Below, piece by piece: positions 41,207-49,320 of a DNA stretch of 64,000 nt. Positions within the stretch are counted from its first letter, which is position 1, and every line of letters starts with the position of its first letter. Under the pieces are notes generated by a model, which was not told where the DNA came from, ran no database searches, and saw nothing but the letters and a program-made list of their open reading frames with translations. This DNA is from DATARH01 sp035550515. Its GTDB lineage: Bacteria > Pseudomonadota > Alphaproteobacteria > ATCC43930 > CGMCC-115725. Location of the stretch: assembly GCA_035550515.1 (NCBI GenBank), contig DASZOZ010000010.1, positions 31,413-95,412 on the forward strand, given 5' to 3'. A program made the translations under genes and the position numbers.

Positions 41207-42346
41207 GTGTCTCCCTTGGTTCTCTCGTCTGACTCTCATGTCTTCGAGCCGCCCGATCTGTGGCAGACCCGCATCGACGCGGCCTTCCGCGACCGGGCGC
41301 CGCGGATCGAGCGGATCGACGGCGGCGACCATGTCGTCGTCGAGGCGGATCAAGTCCTGTCCGGGATCGGCCTCATCTCGAACGCGGGCGCGCGGTTCGC
41401 GGCGCCCGAGACGATCTCCGCCAAAGGGCGCTTCGAGGACGTGCACGCCGGCGGCTACGATCCCGGCCAGCACATCGCGGACATGGCGATCGACGGGGTG
41501 GCGGGCGAGGTCCTCTACCCGTCGCAGGGGCTGTTCTATTTCAAGGTGGCGGACCCCGGGCTGATGTCGGCGATCTTCCGCGCCTACAACGACTGGCTCG
41601 CCGAGTTCTGCCGCACCGACCCGGCGCGGCTCAAAGGCGTGGCGATGATCAACCTCGACGACGTCGCGGACGGGGTCCGGGAGCTGGAGCGCGCCGCCCG
41701 GCTGGGGCTTTGCGGCGCGATGATCGCCGAGTACCCGGCCGAGGACCGGCGCTACGACCAGCCCGAATACGAGACATTCTGGGCGGCGGCCGCGTCGCTC
41801 GGCATGCCGCTCAGCCTGCACACGGCGACGCGGCGGACCGGCAAGATCCGCGGCGCCGGCACCGGCACGCTGCGCGACGCCAGCAGCCGGGCGACCAAGG
41901 CGTTCTACCCGGCGCTGTCGATGTGCGACATGATCTTCTCGGGCGTCTTCGAGCGCCACCCGCGGCTGATGCTGGCGATCGTCGAGTTCGAGCTGTCCTG
42001 GGCGCCGAACGTCGTCACCTCGATGGACTACACCTATCGCGAGCGGCACGGCGAGGCGCTCTACCGGTTCAAGGACGGCATGGTGCCGAGCGACTTCTTC
42101 CGCCGCAACGTCGTGCTGAGCTTCCAGGAGGATGCGATCGGCATCCGCCTGCGCGATGTGATCGGCGTCGACAACATGATGTGGGGCTCGGACTACCCGC
42201 ACAGCGAATCGACCTTCCCCGAGTCGCGCCGCATCTTGTCGGACATCCTGGCCGGCGTGCCGGCGGAGGAGCAGGCCAAGATCGTCGGCGGCAATACCGC
42301 GCGCGTCTACGGGTTTGATGTGGCGCGGCTCACCGCCGCGACTTGA
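41207..42346 (+). CDS. Amidohydrolase family protein (PF04909 type)
   Basis: 379 residues of the amidohydrolase-2 group (decarboxylase/hydrolase TIM barrels). It opens with VLSSDSHVFEPPDLW, which carries the first metal position as DSH rather than HxH. PLSLHTATRRTG supplies a second His and MWGSDYPHSESTFP the catalytic Asp and His late in the chain. The start is a GTG at 41207, with GAAAGGAG 6 bases upstream; the earlier open frame has no family similarity. Members act on aromatic acids, lactones or similar compounds; the substrate is not predictable. A palindromic repeat follows. Confidence 0.85.
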   Translation: MSPLVLSSDSHVFEPPDLWQTRIDAAFRDRAPRIERIDGGDHVVVEADQVLSGIGLISNAGARFAAPETISAKGRFEDVHAGGYDPGQHIADMAIDGVAGEVLYPSQGLFYFKVADPGLMSAIFRAYNDWLAEFCRTDPARLKGVAMINLDDVADGVRELERAARLGLCGAMIAEYPAEDRRYDQPEYETFWAAAASLGMPLSLHTATRRTGKIRGAGTGTLRDASSRATKAFYPALSMCDMIFSGVFERHPRLMLAIVEFELSWAPNVVTSMDYTYRERHGEALYRFKDGMVPSDFFRRNVVLSFQEDAIGIRLRDVIGVDNMMWGSDYPHSESTFPESRRILSDILAGVPAEEQAKIVGGNTARVYGFDVARLTAAT

Positions 42347-42370
42347 GCATCGGATCGGAAGATCCTCCCG

Positions 42371-42513
42371 CGTCATTCCGGGGCATCGCGCAGCGATGAA
42401 CCCGGAACCCATGAACATGGACTTGAAAGGGTGTGTTTCGACGCTGGGGTCCACCTGGACAAGACCGTGTTCATGGGTTCCGGGTTCGGCCTGGAGGCCG
42501 CCCCGGAATGACG
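42371..42513. repeat. Nested palindromic (MITE-like) intergenic repeat
   Basis: A 143-base element built of two nested inverted repeats. Outer arms: CGTCATTCCGGGGC (42371-42384) with its exact complement at 42500-42513. Inner arms: 20 bases at 42398-42417 (GAACCCGGAACCCATGAACA) with the complement at 42468-42487. Centre about 50 bases. The whole can fold into one long stem. I recognise the arms as a repeat common in alphaproteobacterial genomes (GTCATTCCGGGGC...GAACCCGGAACCC). No transposase is inside. Confidence 0.85.
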
Positions 42514-42549
42514 AGGATATCGTTCGCTCAACGGATAAAGGAGGGCGGC

Positions 42550-43305
42550 ATGGCACGGGTTGCGGGCAAGGTGGCCTTGGTCGCGGGGGCGGGCGGCGGT
42601 ATCGGCGGCGCCGGGGCGGAGGGGCTGGGGCGCGAGGGCGCGGCGGTGTTCTGCACCGACAACGACGGCGCCGCGGCCGAGGCGACCGCGGCGCGCATCC
42701 GTGCCGCCGGCGGGCGCGCGGCGGCGGCGGTGCTTGACGTGCGCGACCGGGCGGCGGTCGATGCCGCCATTGCCGCCGCGGTAGGCGCGTTCGGCCGGCT
42801 CGACATCGTGCTGGAATCGGCGGGGATCGCGCACCGACTGGATTTCCTCGATGTCGATGCCGCGACCTGGGACCGGGTGATCGCGGTCAACCTCACCGGC
42901 ATGTTCCATGTCGGCCAGGCGGCGGCGCGGCAGATGGTCAAGCAGGGCGGGGGCGGCAGCATCATCAACGTGACCTCGCAGCTCGCCGAGGTCGCGCGGC
43001 CGGAGCGCGCCGCCTATGTCGCCTCGAAGGGCGGGGCGCGCTCGCTGACGCAGGCGATGGCGGTCGATCTCGCGCGGCATGACATTCGGGTCAACGCCAT
43101 CGCGCCGGGGCCGACGCTGACCGGCCTTACCCGCGCGAACTATACCGACCCCGAAGCGCGGCGGGCGACCAAGGCGCTGATCCCGCTCGGGCGGCTGGGA
43201 CAGCCCGGCGATCTCGTCGGCGCGGTGCTGTTTCTCGCTTGCGACGAGTCGCGCTGGGTGACCGGGAGCACTGTGACGGTCGATGGCGGCTATCTGGCGA
43301 TTTGA
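42550..43305 (+). CDS. Short-chain dehydrogenase/reductase (FabG-like)
   Basis: 251-residue classical SDR. Cofactor loop GAGGGIGGAGAEGL, acidic Asp-Asn after strand 2 (CTDNDG) suggesting NAD, ESAGIA in place of the common NNAG, NVTSQLAEVARPERAAYVASKGG with the Ser-Tyr-Lys catalytic set, and APGPTLTGLT. GGAGG lies upstream of the ATG at 42550, just after the palindromic repeat. The substrate is unknown; nearby monooxygenase and amidohydrolase genes suggest oxidation of an alcohol in a degradation route. Confidence 0.83.
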   Translation: MARVAGKVALVAGAGGGIGGAGAEGLGREGAAVFCTDNDGAAAEATAARIRAAGGRAAAAVLDVRDRAAVDAAIAAAVGAFGRLDIVLESAGIAHRLDFLDVDAATWDRVIAVNLTGMFHVGQAAARQMVKQGGGGSIINVTSQLAEVARPERAAYVASKGGARSLTQAMAVDLARHDIRVNAIAPGPTLTGLTRANYTDPEARRATKALIPLGRLGQPGDLVGAVLFLACDESRWVTGSTVTVDGGYLAI

Positions 43306-43362
43306 AGCAAGAACCCCTTCAATTCGTCATGGCCGGACTTGACGATGACGGGTGACGAAACT

Positions 43363-43854
43363 CTAAACAAACCGGGACTCGGCCCAGCCGGTGTCGAAGG
43401 GGACGTTCATCAGCGGCTCCGACCGCTTGTGGCGGAACATCCATGTTCCGTCCACCCGCGCATAGGTCTCGTGGTCGATGCTGGCGCGCCACATCGCGCG
43501 GTTCCCGGCAGCGACCAGGCACGGCATGAACAGATACCATTGCGCCCGCGCGGTATCGCCGTCGATCTCGATCCGGCCGTTCAGGCTGTAATGAATGGCA
43601 AACGAGAAGATCCGCGACGCGCCCCGAAAGAAGTTCCGGATCGCCTCGCGGCCCTCGAACCGGCCGAGGCCGGGGCTGTCCCACAGCGCGTCCTCGGTAA
43701 ACAGCGCGGCGATGCCGTCGGCATCGTATTGCCGGTCGCACAACGCCGCGTAGCGCGCCTTCAGGTTGCGGATCGCCTCGGCGTCTTCCAGCGCCTGCAG
43801 CCGCCGTTCCAGCCGGTCGATGCGCGCCGGGTCGACGGCCTGGTCTTGCGCCAT
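43363..43854 (-). CDS. Nuclear transport factor 2-like (SnoaL-type) protein
   Basis: 163 residues with a helical N terminus (RIDRLERRLQALEDAEAIRNLK) and an NTF2 cone fold typical of SnoaL-like or ketosteroid-isomerase-like proteins: ARYAALCDRQYDADGIAALFTEDALWD, FEGREAIRNFF, then beta strands through WMFRHKR. (Motifs given in parts: RYAALCDRQYDADG; IAALFTEDALWD.) GGAGG precedes the Met at 43854. It follows the flavin monooxygenase by 23 bases and is probably co-transcribed. Members include small hydratases, isomerases and dioxygenase subunits; the exact role is unknown. Confidence 0.8.
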   Translation of the reverse strand: MAQDQAVDPARIDRLERRLQALEDAEAIRNLKARYAALCDRQYDADGIAALFTEDALWDSPGLGRFEGREAIRNFFRGASRIFSFAIHYSLNGRIEIDGDTARAQWYLFMPCLVAAGNRAMWRASIDHETYARVDGTWMFRHKRSEPLMNVPFDTGWAESRFV

Positions 43855-43877
43855 GTCGTCCTCCGCGAAGACGCCGC

Positions 43878-45518
43878 TCACGACAGCATGAAGCCCTCAT
43901 AGCCGCGCGCCACCACATCCGCACAGATCTGCCGGTAGCGCACCATGCCGCCGGCATAAGGCATGAACACGCGCGGCTTGCCGGGGATGTTGGCGCCGAG
44001 ATACCAGGAATGCCGGGCCAGCGGCAGCACGGTCTTGTGCGCCATGGCATTGACCTCGGCGACCCATTTGTCGGCCGCGTCGGCGCGCGCCTCGATGCGT
44101 TCGAGGCCGCTGTCGTTCAGGTGCTTGATGCAGGCGGTGATCCAATCGGCGTGCTGCTCGATCGCCACCGGCATGTTGCACAGCACCGACGGGCTGCCGG
44201 GGCCGGTGATGGTGAACAGATTGGGGAAGCCGGCGACCTGCAGGCCGAGATAGGTCAGCGGGCCCGCTTGCCACGCGTCCTTGAGGGCCATCCCGCCGCG
44301 GCCGCGTATGTCCATGCGCAGCATCGGGCCGGTCATCGCGTCGAACCCGGTGGCGAAGACGATGATGTCGACCGGGTATTCGGCCTCGGTGGTGCAGATG
44401 CCGGCGCGGCTGATGCGTTCGATCGGCGCGTTGCGCAGGTCGACCAGCGTCACGTTGGGGCGGTTGTAGGTCTCGAAATAGTTGGTGTCGATCGGCGGCC
44501 GCTTGGCGGCGTAAGGGTGGTCGATGTCGGACAGCACTGCCGCGGTCTTCGGGTCCTTGACGATCGCGCGGATCTTGCGCTTGACGAAATCGGCGGCGGT
44601 GTCGTTGGCCGCCTTGTCGATCATCATGTCCTGGAACGCGGCGCGGAACTGCAGCCCGCCGCGCCGCCACGCCGCCTCGTAGATCTTCTCGCGCTCCTCC
44701 GGCGAGGTTTCGACCGCCAGCCGCTCCTCGATGCGGAAGCCCATGCCGTTGATCGTTTCGTGCGTGACGGCGCGGATGTCCTCGGCGTGCTGCTTGACGT
44801 ACTGCTTGAACTCAGGCGTCAGCGGCGCGTTGCGCGCCGGCACCGAATAGTTGGCGGTACGCTGGAACACGGTCAGGTGCTGCGCCTGCGCCGCGATGAC
44901 CGGCGCCGCCTGGATGCCGGTCGACCCGGTGCCGATCATGCCGACCCGCTTGCCGGTGAAATCGACCCCGTCATGCGGCCAGTGGCCGGTGTGGTACCAG
45001 TCGCCCCGGTAGTCGTCGAGCCCGGGGAATTTCGGCACGTTCGCGGTCGACAGGCAGCCGACCGCGGTGATCAGGAACTTGACGACGTAGGTATCACCCT
45101 GCTCGGTGCGGACCCGCCACCGGTTCGCCGCTTCGTCATAGGTCGCGGCGGCGACGCGGGTGTTGAAGCGGATGTCCTTCTTCAGGTCGAACTTGTCGGC
45201 GACGAAATTGAGGTAGCGCAAAATCTCGGCCTGGCCGGGATAGCGTTCCGACCACTCCCACTCGCGCATCAGCTCGGGCGAGAAGGTGTACCAGTAGACA
45301 TGGCTCTCGGAATCGCAGCGCGCGCCGGGATAGCGGTTCCAGTACCAGGTGCCGCCGACCCCGGCGCCCTGTTCGACCGCCTGCACCGACAAGCCCAGCC
45401 GGTCGCGCAGGCAGAGCAGCTGGTAGAGGCCCGCGAACCCCGCGCCGATCACCAGCGCGTCGAGTTCGGTGGTCCGGCCGTGGCGGCCGTTCTCATGAAC
45501 CAGGGTGTCGTGCGGCAT
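43878..45518 (-). CDS. Flavin-containing monooxygenase, Baeyer-Villiger type
   Basis: 546 residues with two nucleotide sites: FAD motif VIGAGFAGLYQ (about residue 23) and NADPH motif MIGTGSTGIQ (about 195). Between them is YRGDWYHTGHWP, a slightly altered form of the Baeyer-Villiger fingerprint FxGxxxHxxxW. GGTWYWNRYPGARCD is also typical of this group. Such enzymes insert oxygen into ketones, giving esters or lactones with NADPH and O2. It starts one base after the deacylase gene stop and is followed by an NTF2-like gene, forming one operon. The ketone substrate is not predictable. Confidence 0.9.
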   Translation of the reverse strand: MPHDTLVHENGRHGRTTELDALVIGAGFAGLYQLLCLRDRLGLSVQAVEQGAGVGGTWYWNRYPGARCDSESHVYWYTFSPELMREWEWSERYPGQAEILRYLNFVADKFDLKKDIRFNTRVAAATYDEAANRWRVRTEQGDTYVVKFLITAVGCLSTANVPKFPGLDDYRGDWYHTGHWPHDGVDFTGKRVGMIGTGSTGIQAAPVIAAQAQHLTVFQRTANYSVPARNAPLTPEFKQYVKQHAEDIRAVTHETINGMGFRIEERLAVETSPEEREKIYEAAWRRGGLQFRAAFQDMMIDKAANDTAADFVKRKIRAIVKDPKTAAVLSDIDHPYAAKRPPIDTNYFETYNRPNVTLVDLRNAPIERISRAGICTTEAEYPVDIIVFATGFDAMTGPMLRMDIRGRGGMALKDAWQAGPLTYLGLQVAGFPNLFTITGPGSPSVLCNMPVAIEQHADWITACIKHLNDSGLERIEARADAADKWVAEVNAMAHKTVLPLARHSWYLGANIPGKPRVFMPYAGGMVRYRQICADVVARGYEGFMLS

Positions 45519-45519
45519 G

Positions 45520-47238
45520 TCAATGCCCCGCGCGCACCAGGCGGCCGGGACGGGCGCCGGTGTCTTCGCCGTTCTCGAACACCGGGGTGCCGGCGACAAG
45601 AGTGGCGCGGTAGCCGTCGACGCGCTGCACCAGGCGGCGGCCGCCGGCGGGCAGGTCGTGGATGATCTCGGGCTGGTGCAGCCGCAGCCGGTCGAAATCG
45701 ATGATGTTGACGTCGGCGCGCAGGCCGGGCTTGAGCCGGCCGCGGTCGTGGAAGCCGAAGAAATCGGCGGTCTCGCTGGTCTGCATCTTGACCAGAAGCG
45801 GCAGCGGCAAACCGGGGCCGCGTTTGCGGTCGCGTGCCCAGTGGCTGAGCATGTAGCTCGGCAGCCCGGCATCGACGATCTGGCCGCAATGCGCGCCGCC
45901 GTCGCCCAGCCCGAGCAGGGTGCCGGGATCGACCAGCAGCTGGCGGATCTGCTCGTGGTCGCCGTGCACGTAACCGACCACCGGGAAGAACAGGAAATGG
46001 TCTTCGCCTTCGGTCAGGTAGTCGTAGGCGACTTCCTGGGGCGAGCGGTTGCCGCGCGAGGCGATGGCGGCGATGCTCTTTTCCGGCGCCGGCTCGTAAT
46101 CCGGGGTCGCGCCGGCCATCACGAACATGCGGTCCCAGCGGGTCGCGACAAAGCGGATGAACTGGCCCTGCCGGTCGAGCTCGGCCTCGGACGGCGGCTC
46201 CGCGAGGATGGCGGCGCGGGTTTCGGGGTCGCGCAGCCGCGCCCAGCGCGCCGCCGCCGGCAGGCGGTCGAGCGCGCGATAGGCCGGGCGGAAGGTGAAT
46301 GGGTTCATCGAGGTGTTGTGGCCGAGGATCACCCCGACCGGCCGCCCGGCGACCTGGGCGGTGATGCTGGCGCCTTGCGCGCGGGCGGCGTGCACGCCGG
46401 TCATCAGCCGCTGCCAGCGCTCCGGGTCGGTCGGCCGGTCGGTCAACAGGAACCACACCGGGCGGCCGGTCTCCTGCGACAGCCGGGTCATCCAGGCGAG
46501 CTCGCGTGCTTCGTCCATGAAATCGCTGTTTATGCCGAACGCGCCGCGGCCGACCGCGCCGAGCGCCCGGCCGATGCCGAACAGCTCGGCCTCCTCGGCG
46601 AAATGCCCGGGGACGAGATCGCCGGTCTTGGTCTTGTGCGAATAGGTGCGCGAGGTGGTGAAGCCGAACGCGCCGGCCTTGAGCGCGCCCTCGGTCAGCC
46701 GGTTCATCGCGGCGATGTCGTCCGGGGTGGCGGCCTCGCGGTTGATCGCGCGGTCGCCCATCACATAGACGCGCAGCGGGTGGTGCGGGAGCTGCGCGGC
46801 GACATCGATGGTGCGCGGCATGCGGTCGAGCGCGTCGAGGAAGTCGGGAAAGCTCTCCCACTCCCAGTTTAGCCCTTCATGCAGCGCGGTGCCGGGAATG
46901 TCCTCGACCGCCTCCATCAGGTCGATGAGGCCGGCGCGGTGCTCCTTGCGCACCGGCGCAAAGCCGACGCCGCAATTGCCGAAGAGGATCGTCGTCACGC
47001 CATGCCACGACGACGGCGCCAGCACCGGGTCCCAGGTCGCCTGGCCGTCGTAATGGGTGTGGACATCGACCCAGCCGGGGGTGACGAGCAGGCCGTGCGC
47101 GGCGATCTCGCGCTTGCCCGGCCCGGCCTTGCCGCCGACCGCGGTGAGCTTGCCGCCGTCGACCGCGATGTCGCCGGTGACGGCCTCGGCGCCGGTGCCG
47201 TCAAGGATCGTGCCGCCGCGAATGACGATGTCGTGCAT
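45520..47238 (-). CDS. N-acyl-D-amino-acid deacylase family amidohydrolase
   Basis: 572 residues of the amidohydrolase-3/D-aminoacylase group. Metal motif VDVHTHYDGQATWD (about residue 57), LFGNCGVGFAP with the bridging Cys, VMGDRAIN, and TLLGLGDGGAHCGQIVD with the catalytic Asp. D-aminoacylases release D-amino acids from N-acyl forms (EC 3.5.1.81), but many members hydrolyse other cyclic or N-acyl compounds. First gene of an operon with the flavin monooxygenase and NTF2-like protein, which hints at a degradative rather than a cell-wall role. Confidence 0.85.
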   Translation of the reverse strand: MHDIVIRGGTILDGTGAEAVTGDIAVDGGKLTAVGGKAGPGKREIAAHGLLVTPGWVDVHTHYDGQATWDPVLAPSSWHGVTTILFGNCGVGFAPVRKEHRAGLIDLMEAVEDIPGTALHEGLNWEWESFPDFLDALDRMPRTIDVAAQLPHHPLRVYVMGDRAINREAATPDDIAAMNRLTEGALKAGAFGFTTSRTYSHKTKTGDLVPGHFAEEAELFGIGRALGAVGRGAFGINSDFMDEARELAWMTRLSQETGRPVWFLLTDRPTDPERWQRLMTGVHAARAQGASITAQVAGRPVGVILGHNTSMNPFTFRPAYRALDRLPAAARWARLRDPETRAAILAEPPSEAELDRQGQFIRFVATRWDRMFVMAGATPDYEPAPEKSIAAIASRGNRSPQEVAYDYLTEGEDHFLFFPVVGYVHGDHEQIRQLLVDPGTLLGLGDGGAHCGQIVDAGLPSYMLSHWARDRKRGPGLPLPLLVKMQTSETADFFGFHDRGRLKPGLRADVNIIDFDRLRLHQPEIIHDLPAGGRRLVQRVDGYRATLVAGTPVFENGEDTGARPGRLVRAGH

Positions 47239-47373
47239 GGCTTCGCCTCGAAAATGCGCTGCAATGGGCCGCGGACAGCATGCGCCCGCGGCCGGGCTAC
47301 GGCAATCGCGAGCGCCCCGCGATGCCCGAAGGGCGCCATGCCGCCCGTGCAGGGGAGGGCAGGTCGCGCCCGC

Positions 47374-48192
47374 TCAGTAATAGACCGATCGCCCGGCGCC
47401 GCCGCTCGCCACCACCAGCTCGCCGGAAACCGCCCAGGCCTTGTCCGAGGCCAGGAAGGTCGCGACGAACGCGACCTCCGAAGCGTCCACCATGCGGCAG
47501 ATGGCGTTGCCGCGCGGCGAATCCGGGGCGAAATCGCGCCGCTCCGCTTCTTCCGCGGAGACGCCGAGCTGTGCGGCGCGGGCGGCAAGCAGGCTCGGCG
47601 TGCGTTCGGTGCGGGTGGTGCCGGGATGGATGCAGTTGACGGTGATCCCGTGACGGCCGAGCTGCACGGCGAGGGTCTTGGTCATGTGCACCAGCCCGGC
47701 ATTGCGCACGCCGCCGCTCAGATTGCCGGCGTTGCGGGCGTTGCCGCCGCTGATGTTGATGATGCGGCCCCAGCCCGCGGTCTTCATCAGCGGGATGACG
47801 GCGCGCGAGCAGCGCAGCGCGCCGACGTATTTCACGTTGAAATCCTCGATCAAATCCTCGTCGACGACGGTTTCGATCGGCCCGGTCGCGGTCGCCGAGC
47901 CGCCGGGGGCGGACCCGCTGTTGACCAGGATGTGCACGCCGCCGAGCTGCTGCGCCGCCTCGGCGACCGCCCGTTCCACCTGTTCCTTGCTGGTGACGTC
48001 GGCCGCCAAGGGAAGGATGCGCCGGTTGGTCTCGCCGGCCAGCTCGCGGGCCGTCGCCTCCAGGTCCGCCTGGTTCCGGGCCACGATCGCGACATCGACC
48101 CCTTCGCGGGCGAGTTCGCGCGCGATGGCCTTGCCGATGCCTCGGCTGCCGCCCGTCACGATCGCATGCTTGCCGTGCAGTCCGAGATCCAT
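47374..48192 (-). CDS. SDR family protein lacking the usual YxxxK catalytic pair
   Basis: 272 residues with an intact Rossmann start (VTGGSRGIGKAIA) and VARNQ after strand 2, consistent with NADP binding. The active-site Ser148 is present (INISGGNARNAGN), but the YxxxK motif expected about residues 161-165 reads G-V-R-N-A. I recall a divergent SDR group with an RNA or RNV motif at this site, so it may be a recognised atypical set rather than a damaged gene. GGGGAGAG precedes the ATG. It lies between the deacylase operon and the formate dehydrogenase genes; partner and substrate unknown. Confidence 0.82.
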   Translation of the reverse strand: MDLGLHGKHAIVTGGSRGIGKAIARELAREGVDVAIVARNQADLEATARELAGETNRRILPLAADVTSKEQVERAVAEAAQQLGGVHILVNSGSAPGGSATATGPIETVVDEDLIEDFNVKYVGALRCSRAVIPLMKTAGWGRIINISGGNARNAGNLSGGVRNAGLVHMTKTLAVQLGRHGITVNCIHPGTTRTERTPSLLAARAAQLGVSAEEAERRDFAPDSPRGNAICRMVDASEVAFVATFLASDKAWAVSGELVVASGGAGRSVYY

Positions 48193-48281
48193 GGCCGTCT
48201 CTCCCCGTCGTCGTGGCGTGGTATTGTTCTTGTTGCCGGAGAGTAGCGCAAGGATTGCCGCGACCCCGGAGGGCGGGCGGT

Positions 48282-48500
48282 TTACGCTGCCGGTCGGTGG
48301 AGCGAGGCGACCGCCTCGCGCACGCGGGGTTCGAGACCGCTGCCGCCCGCCGCCAGATGCGCCGAAATCGCCGCGCGCATGCGCGGGTCCCAGAACTTGA
48401 CCAGGTGATCGGCGATCGCCGCCACCGCTTCCGCCTCGTCCCGATAGGCGAAGAACTTGCCGATCTGGTTGGCCATGTAAACCAGCTTCTCAGGCGACAT
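48282..48500 (-). CDS. fdsD: Formate dehydrogenase delta subunit
   Basis: 72 residues: MSPEKLVYMANQIGKFFAY, then DHLVKFWDPRMR and an Arg-rich helix, the conserved pattern of FdsD. In Rhodobacter and Cupriavidus this small subunit is needed for the active FdsABG complex. Its start overlaps the 3' end of fdhD by 11 bases. It is the last gene of the fds operon. The family length is 65-80 residues, so the gene is complete. Confidence 0.9.
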   Translation of the reverse strand: MSPEKLVYMANQIGKFFAYRDEAEAVAAIADHLVKFWDPRMRAAISAHLAAGGSGLEPRVREAVASLHRPAA

Positions 48501-49320
48501 GCTCGGCAACCCTGGCATCGATGCGTTGCGGGTGGGTGAAGACCTCGTAGCCGTCGGCGCGGGCGATGGCGGCAAGCGTGATGCCGGCCGCCTCGGCGGT
48601 GCGCAGCGCCAGCGCGGTCGGCGCCGAGATGGCGACGACGACCGGCGCCCCGATCATCGCCGCCTTCTGCACCATCTCGACCGAGACGCGGCTGGTGAGC
48701 AGGACGATGCCGCGCGCCGCCGACAGCCCGGCGCGCGCCAGGGCGCCGGCGAGCTTGTCGAGCGCATTGTGCCGGCCGACATCCTCGCGCAGCGCGACGA
48801 GGCCGCGCCCCGGCTGCCAGAACGCTGCGGCGTGCACGGCGCGGGTTTCGCGGTTGAGGTGCTGCGCGGCGGGCAGCGACACGGCCGCGTCGACGATCAT
48901 TTCGGGCATGATGCGGAGGTCGCTGTCGACCCGGGGCGGTGCGCGCATCGCCTGTTCGAGGCTCTCGATGCCGCACAACCCGCATCCGGTCGGGCCGGCC
49001 AGGTGACGCCGCCGGTCCGCGAAGACGTCGCCGCGCGGCCCGGCGAGCCACATCCGCAACTCGATGCCGTTGGGTTCCGCGACGATGTCCAGCGTCTCGA
49101 TGTCGTCGGGGCTCGCGACGATCCCCTCGGTGAGGCTGAAGCCGACGGCGAAGTCTTCGAGATCGGCCGGCGTCGCCATCATCACCGCGTGGGTCACCCG
49201 GTCGTAGGTCAGCGCGACCGCGCTCTCTTCCGGGATCAGGCGCTCCCCGGCGCACACCTCCTCGTCGCGCCACGCGGTCCTGCGGGCGCGGTAAAGCGGT
49301 GGCGGCAGCGGCAGGGTCAC
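48490..49320 (-). CDS. fdhD: Formate dehydrogenase accessory sulfurtransferase FdhD
   Basis: 276 residues. FdhD transfers sulfur from a cysteine desulfurase to the molybdenum cofactor of formate dehydrogenase. The essential Cys pair is in CGLCG (about residue 113), with REDVGRHNALDKL, SRVSVEMVQKAAMIG and SAPTALALRTAEAAG typical of the family. The start is GTG at 49320, overlapping the fdsA stop (GTGA), so translation is coupled. Also known as fdsC in fds operons. Its place between fdsA and fdsD is the standard order. Confidence 0.93.
   Translation of the reverse strand: MTLPLPPPLYRARRTAWRDEEVCAGERLIPEESAVALTYDRVTHAVMMATPADLEDFAVGFSLTEGIVASPDDIETLDIVAEPNGIELRMWLAGPRGDVFADRRRHLAGPTGCGLCGIESLEQAMRAPPRVDSDLRIMPEMIVDAAVSLPAAQHLNRETRAVHAAAFWQPGRGLVALREDVGRHNALDKLAGALARAGLSAARGIVLLTSRVSVEMVQKAAMIGAPVVVAISAPTALALRTAEAAGITLAAIARADGYEVFTHPQRIDARVAEHVA

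Noticed and set aside
42371..42513. Rho-independent terminator for the upstream amidohydrolase
   Set aside because: The element is much longer than a terminator, has nested arms and no T-tract; it is better called a dispersed palindromic repeat.
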